Source: Rhodococcus sp. B7740
GTDB lineage: Bacteria; Actinomycetota; Actinomycetes; Mycobacteriales; Mycobacteriaceae
Direction: 5' to 3'
Length of the DNA: 64,000 nt
NCBI RefSeq assembly: GCF_000954115.1
Contig: NZ_CP010797.1
Span: 2,728,001-2,792,000 of the forward strand
Shown here: positions 27,207-36,160 of the stretch, one piece after another
How the letters are laid out: the number at the start of each line of letters is the position of its first letter
Numbering within the stretch: position 1 is the first letter of the stretch
Program-made: the position numbers and the translations under genes
The notes under the pieces: model-generated
Told to the model about the DNA's origin: nothing
The model's input: the letters and a program-made list of their open reading frames with translations, nothing else
Database searches by the model: none

Positions 27207-28262
27207 CTAGTCCGCCGAACCCGCGAACCAGTGCACCGTCGATGTCACCGTGACGTCGACGGCGGTGCCGGGGGCAAGTCGGTCGCCGGTCCGGGCGATG
27301 GCTCGAAGCCGCAGCCCGGTGGCGCTGTGCCGCAGGGTGACCGAGGATTCGGGGCCGGTGAAGAGCTCGTGTTCGACGACGAACGCGCCGTCGTCGAACT
27401 CCGAGACCAGCAGCTGCTCGGGCCGAAGCAACGCCTGTCCGTTTCCCGTCTCTCGGGTCGTGGATTCGAGACGCCCCAGGACGGTGTCGACGTGGCCGCC
27501 GTGGGCCGCAGCGTCGACGAAGTAGGCGTCGCCGACGAAGCGCGCGATCGCGGGTGTGGCGGGTCGCTCGTACACCTCACGCGGGGTGTCGATCTGGGCG
27601 CAGCGACCACCCAGCAGCACGGCGACCCGATCGGCAGTTCCAAGTGCCTCGGCGCGGTCGTGAGTGACCAGGATCGACGCGGTCTTGCTGGACTGCAACA
27701 ACTCTCGCACGTCCTGCCTGATCGAGGTACGCAGCCCCGCGTCGAGGGCGGCGAACGGCTCGTCCATCAGCACCACCGACGGAGCAGGCGCGAGCGCCCG
27801 CGCCAACGCGATGCGCTGCTGTTGGCCGCCCGAGAGCTCGCTGGGTCTGACCCCACCGGCGTCGGGCAGTCCGACGAGCTCGAGCATCTCGTCGACCCGC
27901 CGCGTGCGCTCTGCGCGACCGGACAGATGGGGTCGCAGAAACCCTGCACGCAAACCGAATTCGATGTTTTTTCGTACCGTCAGGTGTGGGAAGAGTCCAC
28001 CTTCCTGCGGCATCAGGCCTATTCCCCGCTTCTCCGGTGGCACCTGAATCTGCCCCGCCACCGAGATGTCCCGCCCGTCCGAGGTGATCCGGCCCGCGTC
28101 GATGCGATGCAGTCCCGCAATGGATCGCAACAGCGTCGTCTTGCCGCAGCCGGAGGGTCCGAGAACGGCAAGCATCTCGCCGTCGCCGAGGTCGAGGTCG
28201 ATCCCGTGCAGCACGGCCGTACTGCCGTACGAGGCAACGAGTCCGGAAATCACCATGCTCAT
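27207..28262 (-). CDS. Ferric iron ABC transporter ATP-binding protein (FbpC type)
   Basis: Walker A LGPSGCGKTTL, Q-loop LMPQEGGLFPHL, signature LSGGQQQRIALARAL, Walker B VVLMDEPFAALDA and H-loop VTHDRAEAL are all intact. A C-terminal TOBE-like region (about 270-351) is present, as in FbpC/PotA-type importers. The ATG at 28262 overlaps the permease stop (ATGA). It powers uptake through the adjoining permease. Confidence 0.93.
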   Translation of the reverse strand: MSMVISGLVASYGSTAVLHGIDLDLGDGEMLAVLGPSGCGKTTLLRSIAGLHRIDAGRITSDGRDISVAGQIQVPPEKRGIGLMPQEGGLFPHLTVRKNIEFGLRAGFLRPHLSGRAERTRRVDEMLELVGLPDAGGVRPSELSGGQQQRIALARALAPAPSVVLMDEPFAALDAGLRTSIRQDVRELLQSSKTASILVTHDRAEALGTADRVAVLLGGRCAQIDTPREVYERPATPAIARFVGDAYFVDAAAHGGHVDTVLGRLESTTRETGNGQALLRPEQLLVSEFDDGAFVVEHELFTGPESSVTLRHSATGLRLRAIARTGDRLAPGTAVDVTVTSTVHWFAGSAD

Positions 28263-29821
28263 GGCAGTGCTACTCGCTTCCGCGTCGTGCGCCCCAGCGC
28301 CCGTGTCAGTACGACGGTCGGGACCACCGAGATCAGGATCAGGGCCAGGGCGTAGGGAGCCGCCTCGCCGTATCGGAACGCCTCGGTGGTGGACCACAGC
28401 GTGGTCGCGAGCGTGTCGACTCCCCGAGGGCGCAGCATCAGCGTCGCCGGTAGCTCCTTGGCGACGGTCAGGAACACCAGAGCGGCCCCGGCGGCGATGC
28501 CGGGAGCCGCGATCGGAATCGTCACTCGAAGGTCGGTCTGCAGCCGGCCCGCGCCCAGGGTCCGTGAGACATCCTCGAGGACAACGGGAGTGGCGTCGAC
28601 GACCGCTCTCGTACTGCCGACGGCCAACGGCAGGAACAACACCACGTATGCCAGCACCAGCAGCACCGCCGTCTGGTAGAACGACGGCAGGAACCTGATT
28701 CCGAGAAAGACCGTGGCGAGCCCGACGGTGATACCCGGTAGTCCGTGCGCGATGTAGGTGGACAATTCGGCACCGCGGGCGGCCCTCGACGTGGATCGGG
28801 CCGCGAACAGCGCGACCGGCAACGCGAGCACGGCCACCACCACCGCGGCGGTCGCGGAGTACTGGACGGTCTTGGCCGTGACGGCCAGCACGTCCACCCA
28901 GTCGACGGTGAAGCGCAACGATCGACTCAGCCACCGGGCCAGGGCCAGAATCGGTACCAGCACCGAAACACCGAGGGCTGCAACGACAACGGCCAGAGCA
29001 GGCACGCGCCACCGGCCCAGAACCACAGGCTCGGCCATCCGGTCCGTTCCTGATCCCACCCTCGCCGTGGCACCGCGTCGGGCACGCCGTTCGAGGAGGG
29101 TGAGCACCAACGCGCCCACCACGAGGACCAGTCCGAGAACCGCGGCCGCGGTGCGATCGAGTCCCCCGCGGTACGCACTGTAGATGCCGAGCGTGAAGGC
29201 GTCGTATCGCATCAGAGCCACCGCCCCGAAGTCACTGATGGTGTAGAGCGCGACCAGCAGCGCACCCGCCGCCGCGGCCGGAACGACGCGACGGCACTCG
29301 ACGGTCAGCGCCGTGCGCACAGCGCCTCGACCGAGGGTGCGCGAGACCTCGGCCAACGACGGGTCCGCAGTGGCGAAGGCCGCGGACACCGGCAGCATCA
29401 CCAGCGGGAAACAGGACAGCGTGAGGACCAGGGCTGCACCGGAAAAGCCTGCCAACGAGGGGAACTCGGCGATCCACAGATATCCGGACACGTAGGACGG
29501 GATGGCCAGCGGGGCGGCGAGCACCATCGCGAAGAAGCGTCGCCCCGGTAGATCGGTCCTAACGGTCAACCACGCCAGCAGCGTCCCGACCACGACCGAC
29601 GCAACGAGCACGGTGAGCGTCAGTGTTGCCGTGCGGACGGCGAGGTCGAGTGTGCGTTGCCGCAACAGCAGCCCCAGGACCTTCTCGGTGCCGCCGTCGA
29701 ACGCTCGGACGAACAGATACACCAGCGGTGTCAGCGTCAGCGCTCCCACGCACAACGCGGCCGTCCCGAGAACGGGACGACCGCCGAAGTGGTGCCGCCG
29801 AAGCGGCTGGAGTGCAGACAC
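28259..29821 (-). CDS. Ferric iron ABC transporter permease (FbpB type, fused double permease)
   Basis: 520 residues with about 12 membrane helices in two homologous halves. Each half has an EAA-like loop, for example EVSRTLGRGAVRTALTVE and EDVSRTLGAGRLQTDLRVTI, which contact the ATPase. Such a double permease is typical of FbpB/SfuB ferric-iron importers. It follows the binding-protein gene by 21 bp and overlaps the ATPase gene. Confidence 0.92.
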   Translation of the reverse strand: MSALQPLRRHHFGGRPVLGTAALCVGALTLTPLVYLFVRAFDGGTEKVLGLLLRQRTLDLAVRTATLTLTVLVASVVVGTLLAWLTVRTDLPGRRFFAMVLAAPLAIPSYVSGYLWIAEFPSLAGFSGAALVLTLSCFPLVMLPVSAAFATADPSLAEVSRTLGRGAVRTALTVECRRVVPAAAAGALLVALYTISDFGAVALMRYDAFTLGIYSAYRGGLDRTAAAVLGLVLVVGALVLTLLERRARRGATARVGSGTDRMAEPVVLGRWRVPALAVVVAALGVSVLVPILALARWLSRSLRFTVDWVDVLAVTAKTVQYSATAAVVVAVLALPVALFAARSTSRAARGAELSTYIAHGLPGITVGLATVFLGIRFLPSFYQTAVLLVLAYVVLFLPLAVGSTRAVVDATPVVLEDVSRTLGAGRLQTDLRVTIPIAAPGIAAGAALVFLTVAKELPATLMLRPRGVDTLATTLWSTTEAFRYGEAAPYALALILISVVPTVVLTRALGRTTRKRVALP

Positions 29822-29842
29822 GAGCCCGGAACCGAGGATTGC

Positions 29843-30886
29843 CTAGATGATTCCGACGTCGGTCAGCAGAGTCTGGGTGGCCTCGAGAGACGAGAGGCGA
29901 CCCAGATCGAGATCGGTCGAGCCCAGCTCCGACAGCGGCGGCAGGTCGTAGTCGGAGGTGACTCCGTCGATGACGGGATATTCGGCGGTCTCGTTCGCGA
30001 AGTAGGTCTGCGATTCGGTCGAGAGCAACTCGCGCACGAAATCGAAGGCCGCTTCCTGGTTGTCCGAAGCAGCCAGCACACCCGCACCGGCGACGTTGAT
30101 CAGTGCGCCGGGGTCGCCGGGCTCGAAGTAGTGCAGCTCGACCGGGGCGTCGTCGCCGTTCTCGTCCTTGAAGGGGTACCAGTAGTAGTGGTTGAGCAGG
30201 CCGGTGGCCACCTGTCCGTCGTTGACGGCGGTCAACAGCGGGCCGTTGCCCTCGAAGGCGACGGGCTCGTTGGCGACGAATCCCTCGAGCCAGGTGCGGG
30301 CGCCGTCCTCGCCGCGCTGCACGCGCAGGGCGGTGACGAAGGCCTGGAACGAGGCGTTGGTCGGTGCGTAGCCGATTTGTCCGCGCCAGCGTGGGTCGAG
30401 CAGTCCGTCGATGCCGGTGGGCAGGTCGGCTGCCTGCACCGAATCGGAGTTGTAGGCCAGCACACGAGCCCGCGCGGAGGTGGCGACCCAGGTGCCGTCG
30501 GCACCGCGGTACTGCTCGGGGACGAGGGAGAGGATGTCCTCGGGCAGCGGTGCGAGAGCGCCCGCCTCGTCGAGGGCACCGAGTGCTCCTGCGTCCTGTC
30601 CGTAGAAGACGTCCGCCGGGGTCGCGTCGCCCTCTTCGAGGATCTTTGCGGCCTGGGCGTTGGTGTTGCCGGAGTAATCGACCTCGATACCGCCGCCGAT
30701 GCGCTCGATCAGGGGGTCGACGAGCTCTTCACCGCGGCCGGAGTAGACCACGAGGGCAGACTCAGCGGAGGCGGACTCGGAGGTGGACGTGCCGTCGTCG
30801 GACGAGCCGTCCGAGCTGCATGCGACGAGACCGAGGGCGAGGGTTGCGCTGATCGAGAGCAGCGCCAGACGGCGAACGGTGAACAC
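29843..30886 (-). CDS. Ferric iron-binding lipoprotein (FbpA type)
   Basis: The GTG at 30886 with AGGAGA close upstream gives VFTVRRLALLSISATLALG with lipobox LVAC, so a membrane-anchored lipoprotein. The mature part starts LVVYSGRGEELVDPLIE, the usual N-lobe of FbpA/FutA proteins. NHYYWYPFKDENG provides the Tyr pair expected for Fe3+ binding, and NVAGAGVLAAS is also typical. It is the first gene of the three-gene importer, downstream of an iron-box-like sequence at 30941. Confidence 0.92.
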   Translation of the reverse strand: MFTVRRLALLSISATLALGLVACSSDGSSDDGTSTSESASAESALVVYSGRGEELVDPLIERIGGGIEVDYSGNTNAQAAKILEEGDATPADVFYGQDAGALGALDEAGALAPLPEDILSLVPEQYRGADGTWVATSARARVLAYNSDSVQAADLPTGIDGLLDPRWRGQIGYAPTNASFQAFVTALRVQRGEDGARTWLEGFVANEPVAFEGNGPLLTAVNDGQVATGLLNHYYWYPFKDENGDDAPVELHYFEPGDPGALINVAGAGVLAASDNQEAAFDFVRELLSTESQTYFANETAEYPVIDGVTSDYDLPPLSELGSTDLDLGRLSSLEATQTLLTDVGII

Positions 30887-30940
30887 GGTTCTCCTGACGA
30901 AAACGGGACATTGAAGACAATTCGATGAAAGTACACCACA

Positions 30941-30959
30941 AAGGTGAGGCTCAGCTACT
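30941..30959. promoter_or_regulatory. IdeR/DtxR iron-box-like site
   Basis: AAAGGTGAGGCTCAGCTAC matches 13 of 19 positions of the consensus TTAGGTTAGGCTAACCTAA. It lies between the divergent starts of the ferric-iron importer (30886) and the FAD monooxygenase (31005), placed to repress the importer when iron is plentiful. Confidence 0.55.
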
Positions 30960-31004
30960 TTCCCTCCGGGATTGAACGACCGGCCGCCCGGGCATGCGCG
31001 CCCC

Positions 31005-32213
31005 ATGACTTCTCGTGTTCTCGTCACCGGTGCCAGCATCGCCGGTCCCACCGTGGCGTTCTGGCTGGACCGAGCCGGCTTCGAGGTCACCGTCCTCGAA
31101 CGCTCACCGCAACTGCGACTCGGCGGCCAGAACATCGACGTTCGCGGCTCCGGCCGCGAGGTGCTGCAGCGCATGGGCCTGGACGCGACCCTCCTCGCGA
31201 ACGGCACCACCGAGAAGGGCACCCGATTCGTCGACGACGCCGACGCCACCATCGCGGCCTTCCCGGCCGGCGACGGAACCCATGACGGGCCGACGGCGGA
31301 GTTGGAGATTCTGCGGGGCGAGTTCGCGCGGATCCTCGTAGAATCCGCCGGACCACGAACCGAGTATCGCTACGGCGATCGCGTCGTCGGCGTGGTCCAG
31401 GATGCCGACGGAGTCGATGTGACATTCGCAACGGGCGCAGCGGAAAGGTTCGACCTCGTTCTCTTCGCCGACGGAATACGTTCCAGCAGCAGGGAACTGG
31501 TGTTCTCCGGGGAGGCCGAGACCACACCCGTCGGCCTGTACACCGCCTACGGCGTACTGCCGAAGGGACCGAGCGACGACGGCTGGTGGCGCTGGTACAA
31601 CGCCCCCGGATCTCGCGTGGCGAATCTACGACCGGACAACCTCGGCACGACGCGATTCAGCCTGTCCTGGGTGTCCGACGACAGCGGCTACGAGGGCGTG
31701 TCCACCGAACGCGTCATCGCCGCCCTGCGTTCGACATTCGCCGATGTCGGTTGGGAAGTGCCCCGGATCCTGGACTCGCTGGGACCGGATTCGGAGCTGT
31801 ACGTCGACTATCTGGCGCAGGTGAAGGCCCCGCGCTGGTCCGACGGCAGAATCGGCATGCTCGGCGATGCCGCCTGGTGCGCAACGCCGTTGAGCGGCAT
31901 GGGAACAACATTGTCGGTCACCGGCGCGTACGTGCTCGCGGGCGAGCTCGCGCGGGCGAGCGATCATCGCGCCGGATTCGAGGCCTTCGAGGCGCGGATG
32001 CGGCCGTTCGTCGAGCAGGCGCAGAAACTCCCACCCGGCGTGCCTCGCGTCGCGCATCCGAAGACCTCGGCAGGAGTCACTGCATTCCGCACCGTGCTGC
32101 GCCTGGCCGGATCCAAGCCTGTACAGGCCGTGACCAGCAAGTTCCTCGGTCCCGACGCGGCGACGCTAGAGCTGCCGGATTACGAGTTCGACGCAGCCCC
32201 ACGTGAGCGGTAA
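31005..32213 (+). CDS. FAD-dependent monooxygenase (PHBH/UbiH-like, 402 aa)
   Basis: The GxGxxG-type N terminus is VLVTGASIAGPTVAFWLDRA, with VLERSP at the end of beta-2. The second FAD motif is LVLFADGIRSSSR, and MLGDAAWCATPLSGMGTTLS binds the FAD ribityl and phosphate. This is the class A aromatic/tetracycline-type flavin hydroxylase group (NADPH plus O2). ATG 31005 is chosen as the start. It is divergent from the iron importer. The substrate is unknown and there is no sign of a link to the siderophore pathway. Confidence 0.88.
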   Translation: MTSRVLVTGASIAGPTVAFWLDRAGFEVTVLERSPQLRLGGQNIDVRGSGREVLQRMGLDATLLANGTTEKGTRFVDDADATIAAFPAGDGTHDGPTAELEILRGEFARILVESAGPRTEYRYGDRVVGVVQDADGVDVTFATGAAERFDLVLFADGIRSSSRELVFSGEAETTPVGLYTAYGVLPKGPSDDGWWRWYNAPGSRVANLRPDNLGTTRFSLSWVSDDSGYEGVSTERVIAALRSTFADVGWEVPRILDSLGPDSELYVDYLAQVKAPRWSDGRIGMLGDAAWCATPLSGMGTTLSVTGAYVLAGELARASDHRAGFEAFEARMRPFVEQAQKLPPGVPRVAHPKTSAGVTAFRTVLRLAGSKPVQAVTSKFLGPDAATLELPDYEFDAAPRER

Positions 32214-32242
32214 TTCGACCCCTGCTACGAAGTTGTGCTCAC
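32203..32242. repeat. Imperfect palindrome between convergent genes, resembling 22595-22627
   Basis: GTGAGC at 32203 pairs with GCTCAC ending at 32242, and AATTCG with CGAAGTT inside. The order GTGAGCGG-AATTCG-GCTACGAA is shared with the hairpin at 22595-22627. It lies between the stops of the monooxygenase and the SIP gene and may act as a two-way terminator. Confidence 0.55.
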
Positions 32243-33136
32243 CTACAGTCCGACACGTTCCAGCAGCGCATCGAATGCCTCGCTGGCTTCCTGCTCCGAG
32301 CGGCCGGATTCGATGACGCCGTTGTACACCGCCAGCGCCTCCTCCTGGTATTGCTTGTACTTCTCGAGCCACTTCTCGGAGTCGGCGCGCCAGTATCCGA
32401 TGATGTCGAAATACGCGATGTCGTAGCCCAATTCCTTGCGGAAGTGCTTGCGCACCCGACGCGAGGACGACGCCTCGCCGGCGAACCACACGTAGCCACG
32501 TCCCTCGGGCAATGGGTACGCCAGCACCGCGTCGTCGAGAACGCTTGCGCTGTCGCCGTTTCCGGATCCGATACGCCAATCGAACGTCACGTCGGCGGGG
32601 GTCTCGAAGGATTGGATGTCGCCGCGCTCGAGCACCTCGACGATCGCGTGCGCACGCGTTCCGGCGGGCAACTGCTCGACGAGACGACCGAGCGCGGGCA
32701 ACCCGGTCATGTCCGCGACCAACAGCAGCCATTCGACGTCGGCGGGCGGTGAATACCAGGAGCGGGGGCGGGTGAACAGCACCGTCTGCCCCGGGGCGGC
32801 CTGCTGGGCCCAGGTCGATGCGACACCGCCCTCGTGTGCGAAGAAGTCGATGGTCAGCTCACCGCGCTCCTCGTCGAGGCGGCGAATGGTGTAGTTGCGA
32901 CCTTCGGGTGCATCGTCGAGACCGTGGAACCACCACAACCCGTCGACCTCGGTCATCGGCGGCGGGATCACTTCGTCTGCCCTGGGAAAATAGACTCCGA
33001 CGCATTCGTCGGGCACCCCGAGCGTGCGGTAGCCGGCGACGTGCTCGCCGCCGAACGTCACACGCACCATGTGCACCGTGAGTCGTTCCACCGCAACGAC
33101 ATCGGCGTAGTAGAAGCCACGCGGTTGTTCACTCAT
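32243..33136 (-). CDS. Siderophore-interacting protein (flavin ferric reductase, SIP family)
   Basis: 297 residues. FAD domain with GRNYTIRRLD (R-x-Y-S/T motif) and FFAHEGGVASTWAQQAAPGQ, followed by the NAD(P)H-binding region LLLVADMTGLPALGRLV and the C-terminal VWFAGEASSSRRVRKHFRKE. ViuB/SIP reductases release iron from imported ferric siderophores. The ATG at 33136 with GAGGAC ahead is preferred to an upstream ATG. It is the last gene of the locus, behind its own iron box at 33216. Confidence 0.93.
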   Translation of the reverse strand: MSEQPRGFYYADVVAVERLTVHMVRVTFGGEHVAGYRTLGVPDECVGVYFPRADEVIPPPMTEVDGLWWFHGLDDAPEGRNYTIRRLDEERGELTIDFFAHEGGVASTWAQQAAPGQTVLFTRPRSWYSPPADVEWLLLVADMTGLPALGRLVEQLPAGTRAHAIVEVLERGDIQSFETPADVTFDWRIGSGNGDSASVLDDAVLAYPLPEGRGYVWFAGEASSSRRVRKHFRKELGYDIAYFDIIGYWRADSEKWLEKYKQYQEEALAVYNGVIESGRSEQEASEAFDALLERVGL

Positions 33137-33215
33137 CTTCGTCCTCGATACATATCTCGACGTCACTCCTGCGAGAAACCCTCAGGGCCGACTCGGGGCC
33201 GTTCTCCCTCAACTT

Positions 33216-33234
33216 TAAACTAAGCCTTGCCTAG
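33216..33234 (-). promoter_or_regulatory. IdeR/DtxR iron-box-like site upstream of the SIP gene
   Basis: On the minus strand CTAGGCAAGGCTTAGTTTA matches 12 of 19 consensus positions. It overlaps the stop codon of the ATPase gene (33220-33222) and lies 80 bp ahead of the SIP start, which suggests a separate iron-controlled promoter for SIP. Confidence 0.5.
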
Positions 33235-34026
33235 CCTGCGACCGACCCCCTTGGGGATCACCAGCGGAGTGTGCGATTCCGGATCGTCGATGATGCGGCA
33301 CGGCAGCCCGAAGACCGCCTCGACCAGCTCGGCGGTGACGACGTCGGCGGGCGCGCCCTCGGTGACCACTGCGCCGTCCTTCATCGCGATGATGTGGTCG
33401 GCGTACCGGCAGGCGTGGTTGAGGTCGTGCAGCACGGCGACGAGAGTGCGGCCGTTCTCGCGGTTCAGAGTGGCCAACAGGTCGAGCAGTTCGATCTGGT
33501 GGGCGATGTCGAGAAAGGTGGTCGGTTCGTCCAACAGCAGCAGCGGTGTCTGCTGCGCCAGAACCATTGCCACCCAGACGCGTTGCTGCTGTCCGCCGGA
33601 CAGTTCGTCCACCGGACGAGCCGACAGCGATGTCACTGCCGTTGCGTTCATGGCCTCGATCACCGCAGCCTCGTCCACCGCCGACCACTGCCGGATCAAC
33701 TTCTGATGCGGATAACGGCCCCGCGCAACGAGATCGGCCACCGAGATCCCGTCGGGCGCGATGGAGGTCTGCGGAAGCAGGCCGAGGCGTCGGGCAACTT
33801 CTTTCGCGGGATACGACGAGATCGCCTTCCCGTCCAGCAGAACGGTTCCGTGCGTCGGCTTCAGCAGCCGCGAGAGCGCCCGCAGCAGAGTCGACTTACC
33901 ACAGGCATTCGGTCCCACGACGACGGTGAACTTGCCGTCGGGAATCTCGACGGTCAGGTTCTCGCTGATGACGCTGCTGTCGTATCCGACCGTGATCTCG
34001 TCGGTGTGCAATCGAGGCTTCGTCAC
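33220..34026 (-). CDS. Ferric-siderophore ABC transporter ATP-binding protein (FecE/FepC type)
   Basis: 268 residues: Walker A VGPNACGKSTLLRAL, Q-loop LLPQTSIAPDGISV, signature ELSGGQQQRVWVAMVLAQ, Walker B LLLLDEPTTFLDIAHQ and H-loop AVLHDLNHACRYADH. These are typical for FepC-type siderophore importers. The GTG overlaps the stop of the upstream permease (GTGA). It works with the two FecCD permeases and a FecB-like lipoprotein. Confidence 0.96.
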   Translation of the reverse strand: MTKPRLHTDEITVGYDSSVISENLTVEIPDGKFTVVVGPNACGKSTLLRALSRLLKPTHGTVLLDGKAISSYPAKEVARRLGLLPQTSIAPDGISVADLVARGRYPHQKLIRQWSAVDEAAVIEAMNATAVTSLSARPVDELSGGQQQRVWVAMVLAQQTPLLLLDEPTTFLDIAHQIELLDLLATLNRENGRTLVAVLHDLNHACRYADHIIAMKDGAVVTEGAPADVVTAELVEAVFGLPCRIIDDPESHTPLVIPKGVGRRLGKA

Positions 34027-35090
34027 TGCTTCCTGCCTTCCCGCGCCAACAACCACACGAAGTATGCGCCGCCGACCGATACGGTCACCACACCCACCGG
34101 CAGCTGGGTGGGAGCGAACACGCGCTGCGCGACAACGTCGCTCACGACCAGCAGCAGCGCTCCCATGCACGCGGCAGGCATCAGCGCCACCGACGAGGTG
34201 CCGGTGAGGCGGCGAGCCAACTGCGGCGCAGCGAGCGCGATGAAGGAGATGGGTCCCGCGGCCGCGGTGACCATCGCGATCAACGCGACACCCAGAAACA
34301 CCAGCATCAGACGGGTCGGCTCGGCGCGCACGCCGAGCGCCCTCGCCGCGTCGTCCCCCATCTCCAACATCGGCAGCCGACGCGAGAGCACCGCCGAGCA
34401 CGACGCGATGACGACCGACACTGCCAGTACCGGCCCTACCTGCGACCACCCCAGCCCGTTCAGGGTGCCCGCACCCCACACGGCGGCCGCGATGGCGTCG
34501 TCCAGATCGGCCCTGATCACCAGCCAGGTGTTGACGGAGGCCAGCACGGCGCTGACCGCGATCCCGACGATGATCAACCGAAAGCCCTGCACCCCGCGCC
34601 GGTACGCGAGCAGGTAGACCACGGCGGCCGTTGCGAGTCCGCCGACGAGCGCGCCTGCTCCGGTCCGGTAGTAGCCACCACCGAGAGTGAGGATGACGAC
34701 GAGCGCGCCGGTGTAGGAACCGGTACCGAACCCGATGATGTCCGGGCTGCCCAACGGATTTCGCGTCAAGGATTGAAAGACCGCGCCCGATACACCGAGG
34801 GCGGCACCGAACAGGAAGGCCAGTGCCACTCGGGGAAACCGCCACTCCATCACCACGATCTCGGTCAGGCGTGGCGCATCGCCGAACACTGCGGCGAGCA
34901 CCTCGTTCGGCGGAATGTAGAGGTCGCCGGTCCCGACGGCGACTATGGAGACCACCGCCGTCACGGCAAGCAGGGCCGCGCAGACGCCCACCGTTCGGAT
35001 GCCGATGCGGCCGTCCACTCGATCCCGCACTCGCACGACCCACAACTTTCGGCCGAAATCGATGTTGCCGCCGCGTTGCTCACCGATCAC
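34023..35090 (-). CDS. Ferric-siderophore ABC transporter permease (FecCD family), second
   Basis: 355 residues, about nine to ten TM helices. Blocks RFPRVALAFLFGAALGVSGA, FQSLTRNPLGSPDIIGF and GPISFIALAAPQLARRL are the FecCD signatures, the last forming the ATPase-coupling loop. The GTG at 35090 overlaps the stop of the first permease. It forms a heterodimer with that protein. Confidence 0.95.
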   Translation of the reverse strand: MIGEQRGGNIDFGRKLWVVRVRDRVDGRIGIRTVGVCAALLAVTAVVSIVAVGTGDLYIPPNEVLAAVFGDAPRLTEIVVMEWRFPRVALAFLFGAALGVSGAVFQSLTRNPLGSPDIIGFGTGSYTGALVVILTLGGGYYRTGAGALVGGLATAAVVYLLAYRRGVQGFRLIIVGIAVSAVLASVNTWLVIRADLDDAIAAAVWGAGTLNGLGWSQVGPVLAVSVVIASCSAVLSRRLPMLEMGDDAARALGVRAEPTRLMLVFLGVALIAMVTAAAGPISFIALAAPQLARRLTGTSSVALMPAACMGALLLVVSDVVAQRVFAPTQLPVGVVTVSVGGAYFVWLLAREGRKQ

Positions 35091-36160
35091 AGTCCGCTCG
35101 CCTTCTTCCGGCGAACGAGCACGATCAGCACCGGTGCGCCGACGAACGCGGTGACGATACCGACCTGCAGCTCCCCCGGCCTGATCACGATGCGGCCGAC
35201 CACGTCCGAGAGCAGCAGCAATCCCGGTGCCGCGAACACCGTGTAGATCAGAATCCAACGCTGGTCCGGTCCGACGATCCAACGCACCATGTGCGGGATC
35301 ATCAGTCCGACGAATCCGATGGGCCCGGCCGCCGCGGTCGCGGCTCCGGCGAGCAGAGTCACAGCGACGACGCCGACGATTCGCGTCCGAACCACGTTCG
35401 CTCCCAGTGACCGGGCCAGATCGTCGCCGAGCGATATCGCATTGAGGGGACGAGCGATCAGGGCCGCCAGAAAGACTCCGAGCGCGATGAACGGGGCAAC
35501 CTCGGACGCGATGTCCAGGCCTCGACCGGCCAACGACCCCGCGCCCCAGAACCTCATCCTGTCGAAGGCATCCGGATCGAGCAGCAGCATGCCCGAGGTG
35601 ACGCCGCCCAGTACCGCACCGAGCGCAATTCCGGAGAGCGTCAAGCGAATCGGAGTGGCTCCGGCACGCCCCAGTGACCCCAGCGCGTACACCACGATCG
35701 TTGCGAACACCGCCCCGGCGAACGCGAACCAGATGTACGAGCCGATTCCGGTGAAACCGAACACGCCGACGGCGATCGCGACGAAGAACGCCGCCCCGGC
35801 GTTGACACCGAGAATTCCCGGGTCGGCCAGCGGATTTCGCGTCATCGCCTGAATCAGCGCACCGGCGACCCCGAGGGCGAGTCCGACGAGCAAACCCAGA
35901 ACCGTACGCGGAAGCCGCAGTTCGCGAACGATCACGGATTCGGTGGATCCGTCGGCGTGCAGCAGCCCGTGCCACACCCGACCGATCGGGATGTACTCGG
36001 TGCCCACCGAAATGCTCACCAAGCACAGCGCTGCCAGAACACCCAGGACGACGAACAACCCTGCGGCCCGACGCGCATCGGTGCGAGCGAGACCACCGAC
36101 TTCGGCCGGAACATCTCGCTGTTCCGGCTCGTCGCCCACGCTCGCACTCACCCGATTCAC
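35087..36160 (-). CDS. Ferric-siderophore ABC transporter permease (FecCD family), first
   Basis: 357 residues. LRLPRTVLGLLVGLALGVAG, IQAMTRNPLADPGILGVNAG and GPIGFVGLMIPHMVRWIVG mark it as FecCD. It has an N-terminal cytosolic extension of about 25 residues. The GTG at 36160 overlaps the stop of the ornithine hydroxylase gene (GTGA), tying import directly to biosynthesis in one operon. Confidence 0.95.
   Translation of the reverse strand: MNRVSASVGDEPEQRDVPAEVGGLARTDARRAAGLFVVLGVLAALCLVSISVGTEYIPIGRVWHGLLHADGSTESVIVRELRLPRTVLGLLVGLALGVAGALIQAMTRNPLADPGILGVNAGAAFFVAIAVGVFGFTGIGSYIWFAFAGAVFATIVVYALGSLGRAGATPIRLTLSGIALGAVLGGVTSGMLLLDPDAFDRMRFWGAGSLAGRGLDIASEVAPFIALGVFLAALIARPLNAISLGDDLARSLGANVVRTRIVGVVAVTLLAGAATAAAGPIGFVGLMIPHMVRWIVGPDQRWILIYTVFAAPGLLLLSDVVGRIVIRPGELQVGIVTAFVGAPVLIVLVRRKKASGL

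Noticed and set aside
27207-29012. Long reading of the ferric-iron ATPase frame starting inside the permease gene
   Set aside because: The upstream part lies wholly inside the permease gene in another frame; the coupled ATG at 28262 gives a normal ABC ATPase.
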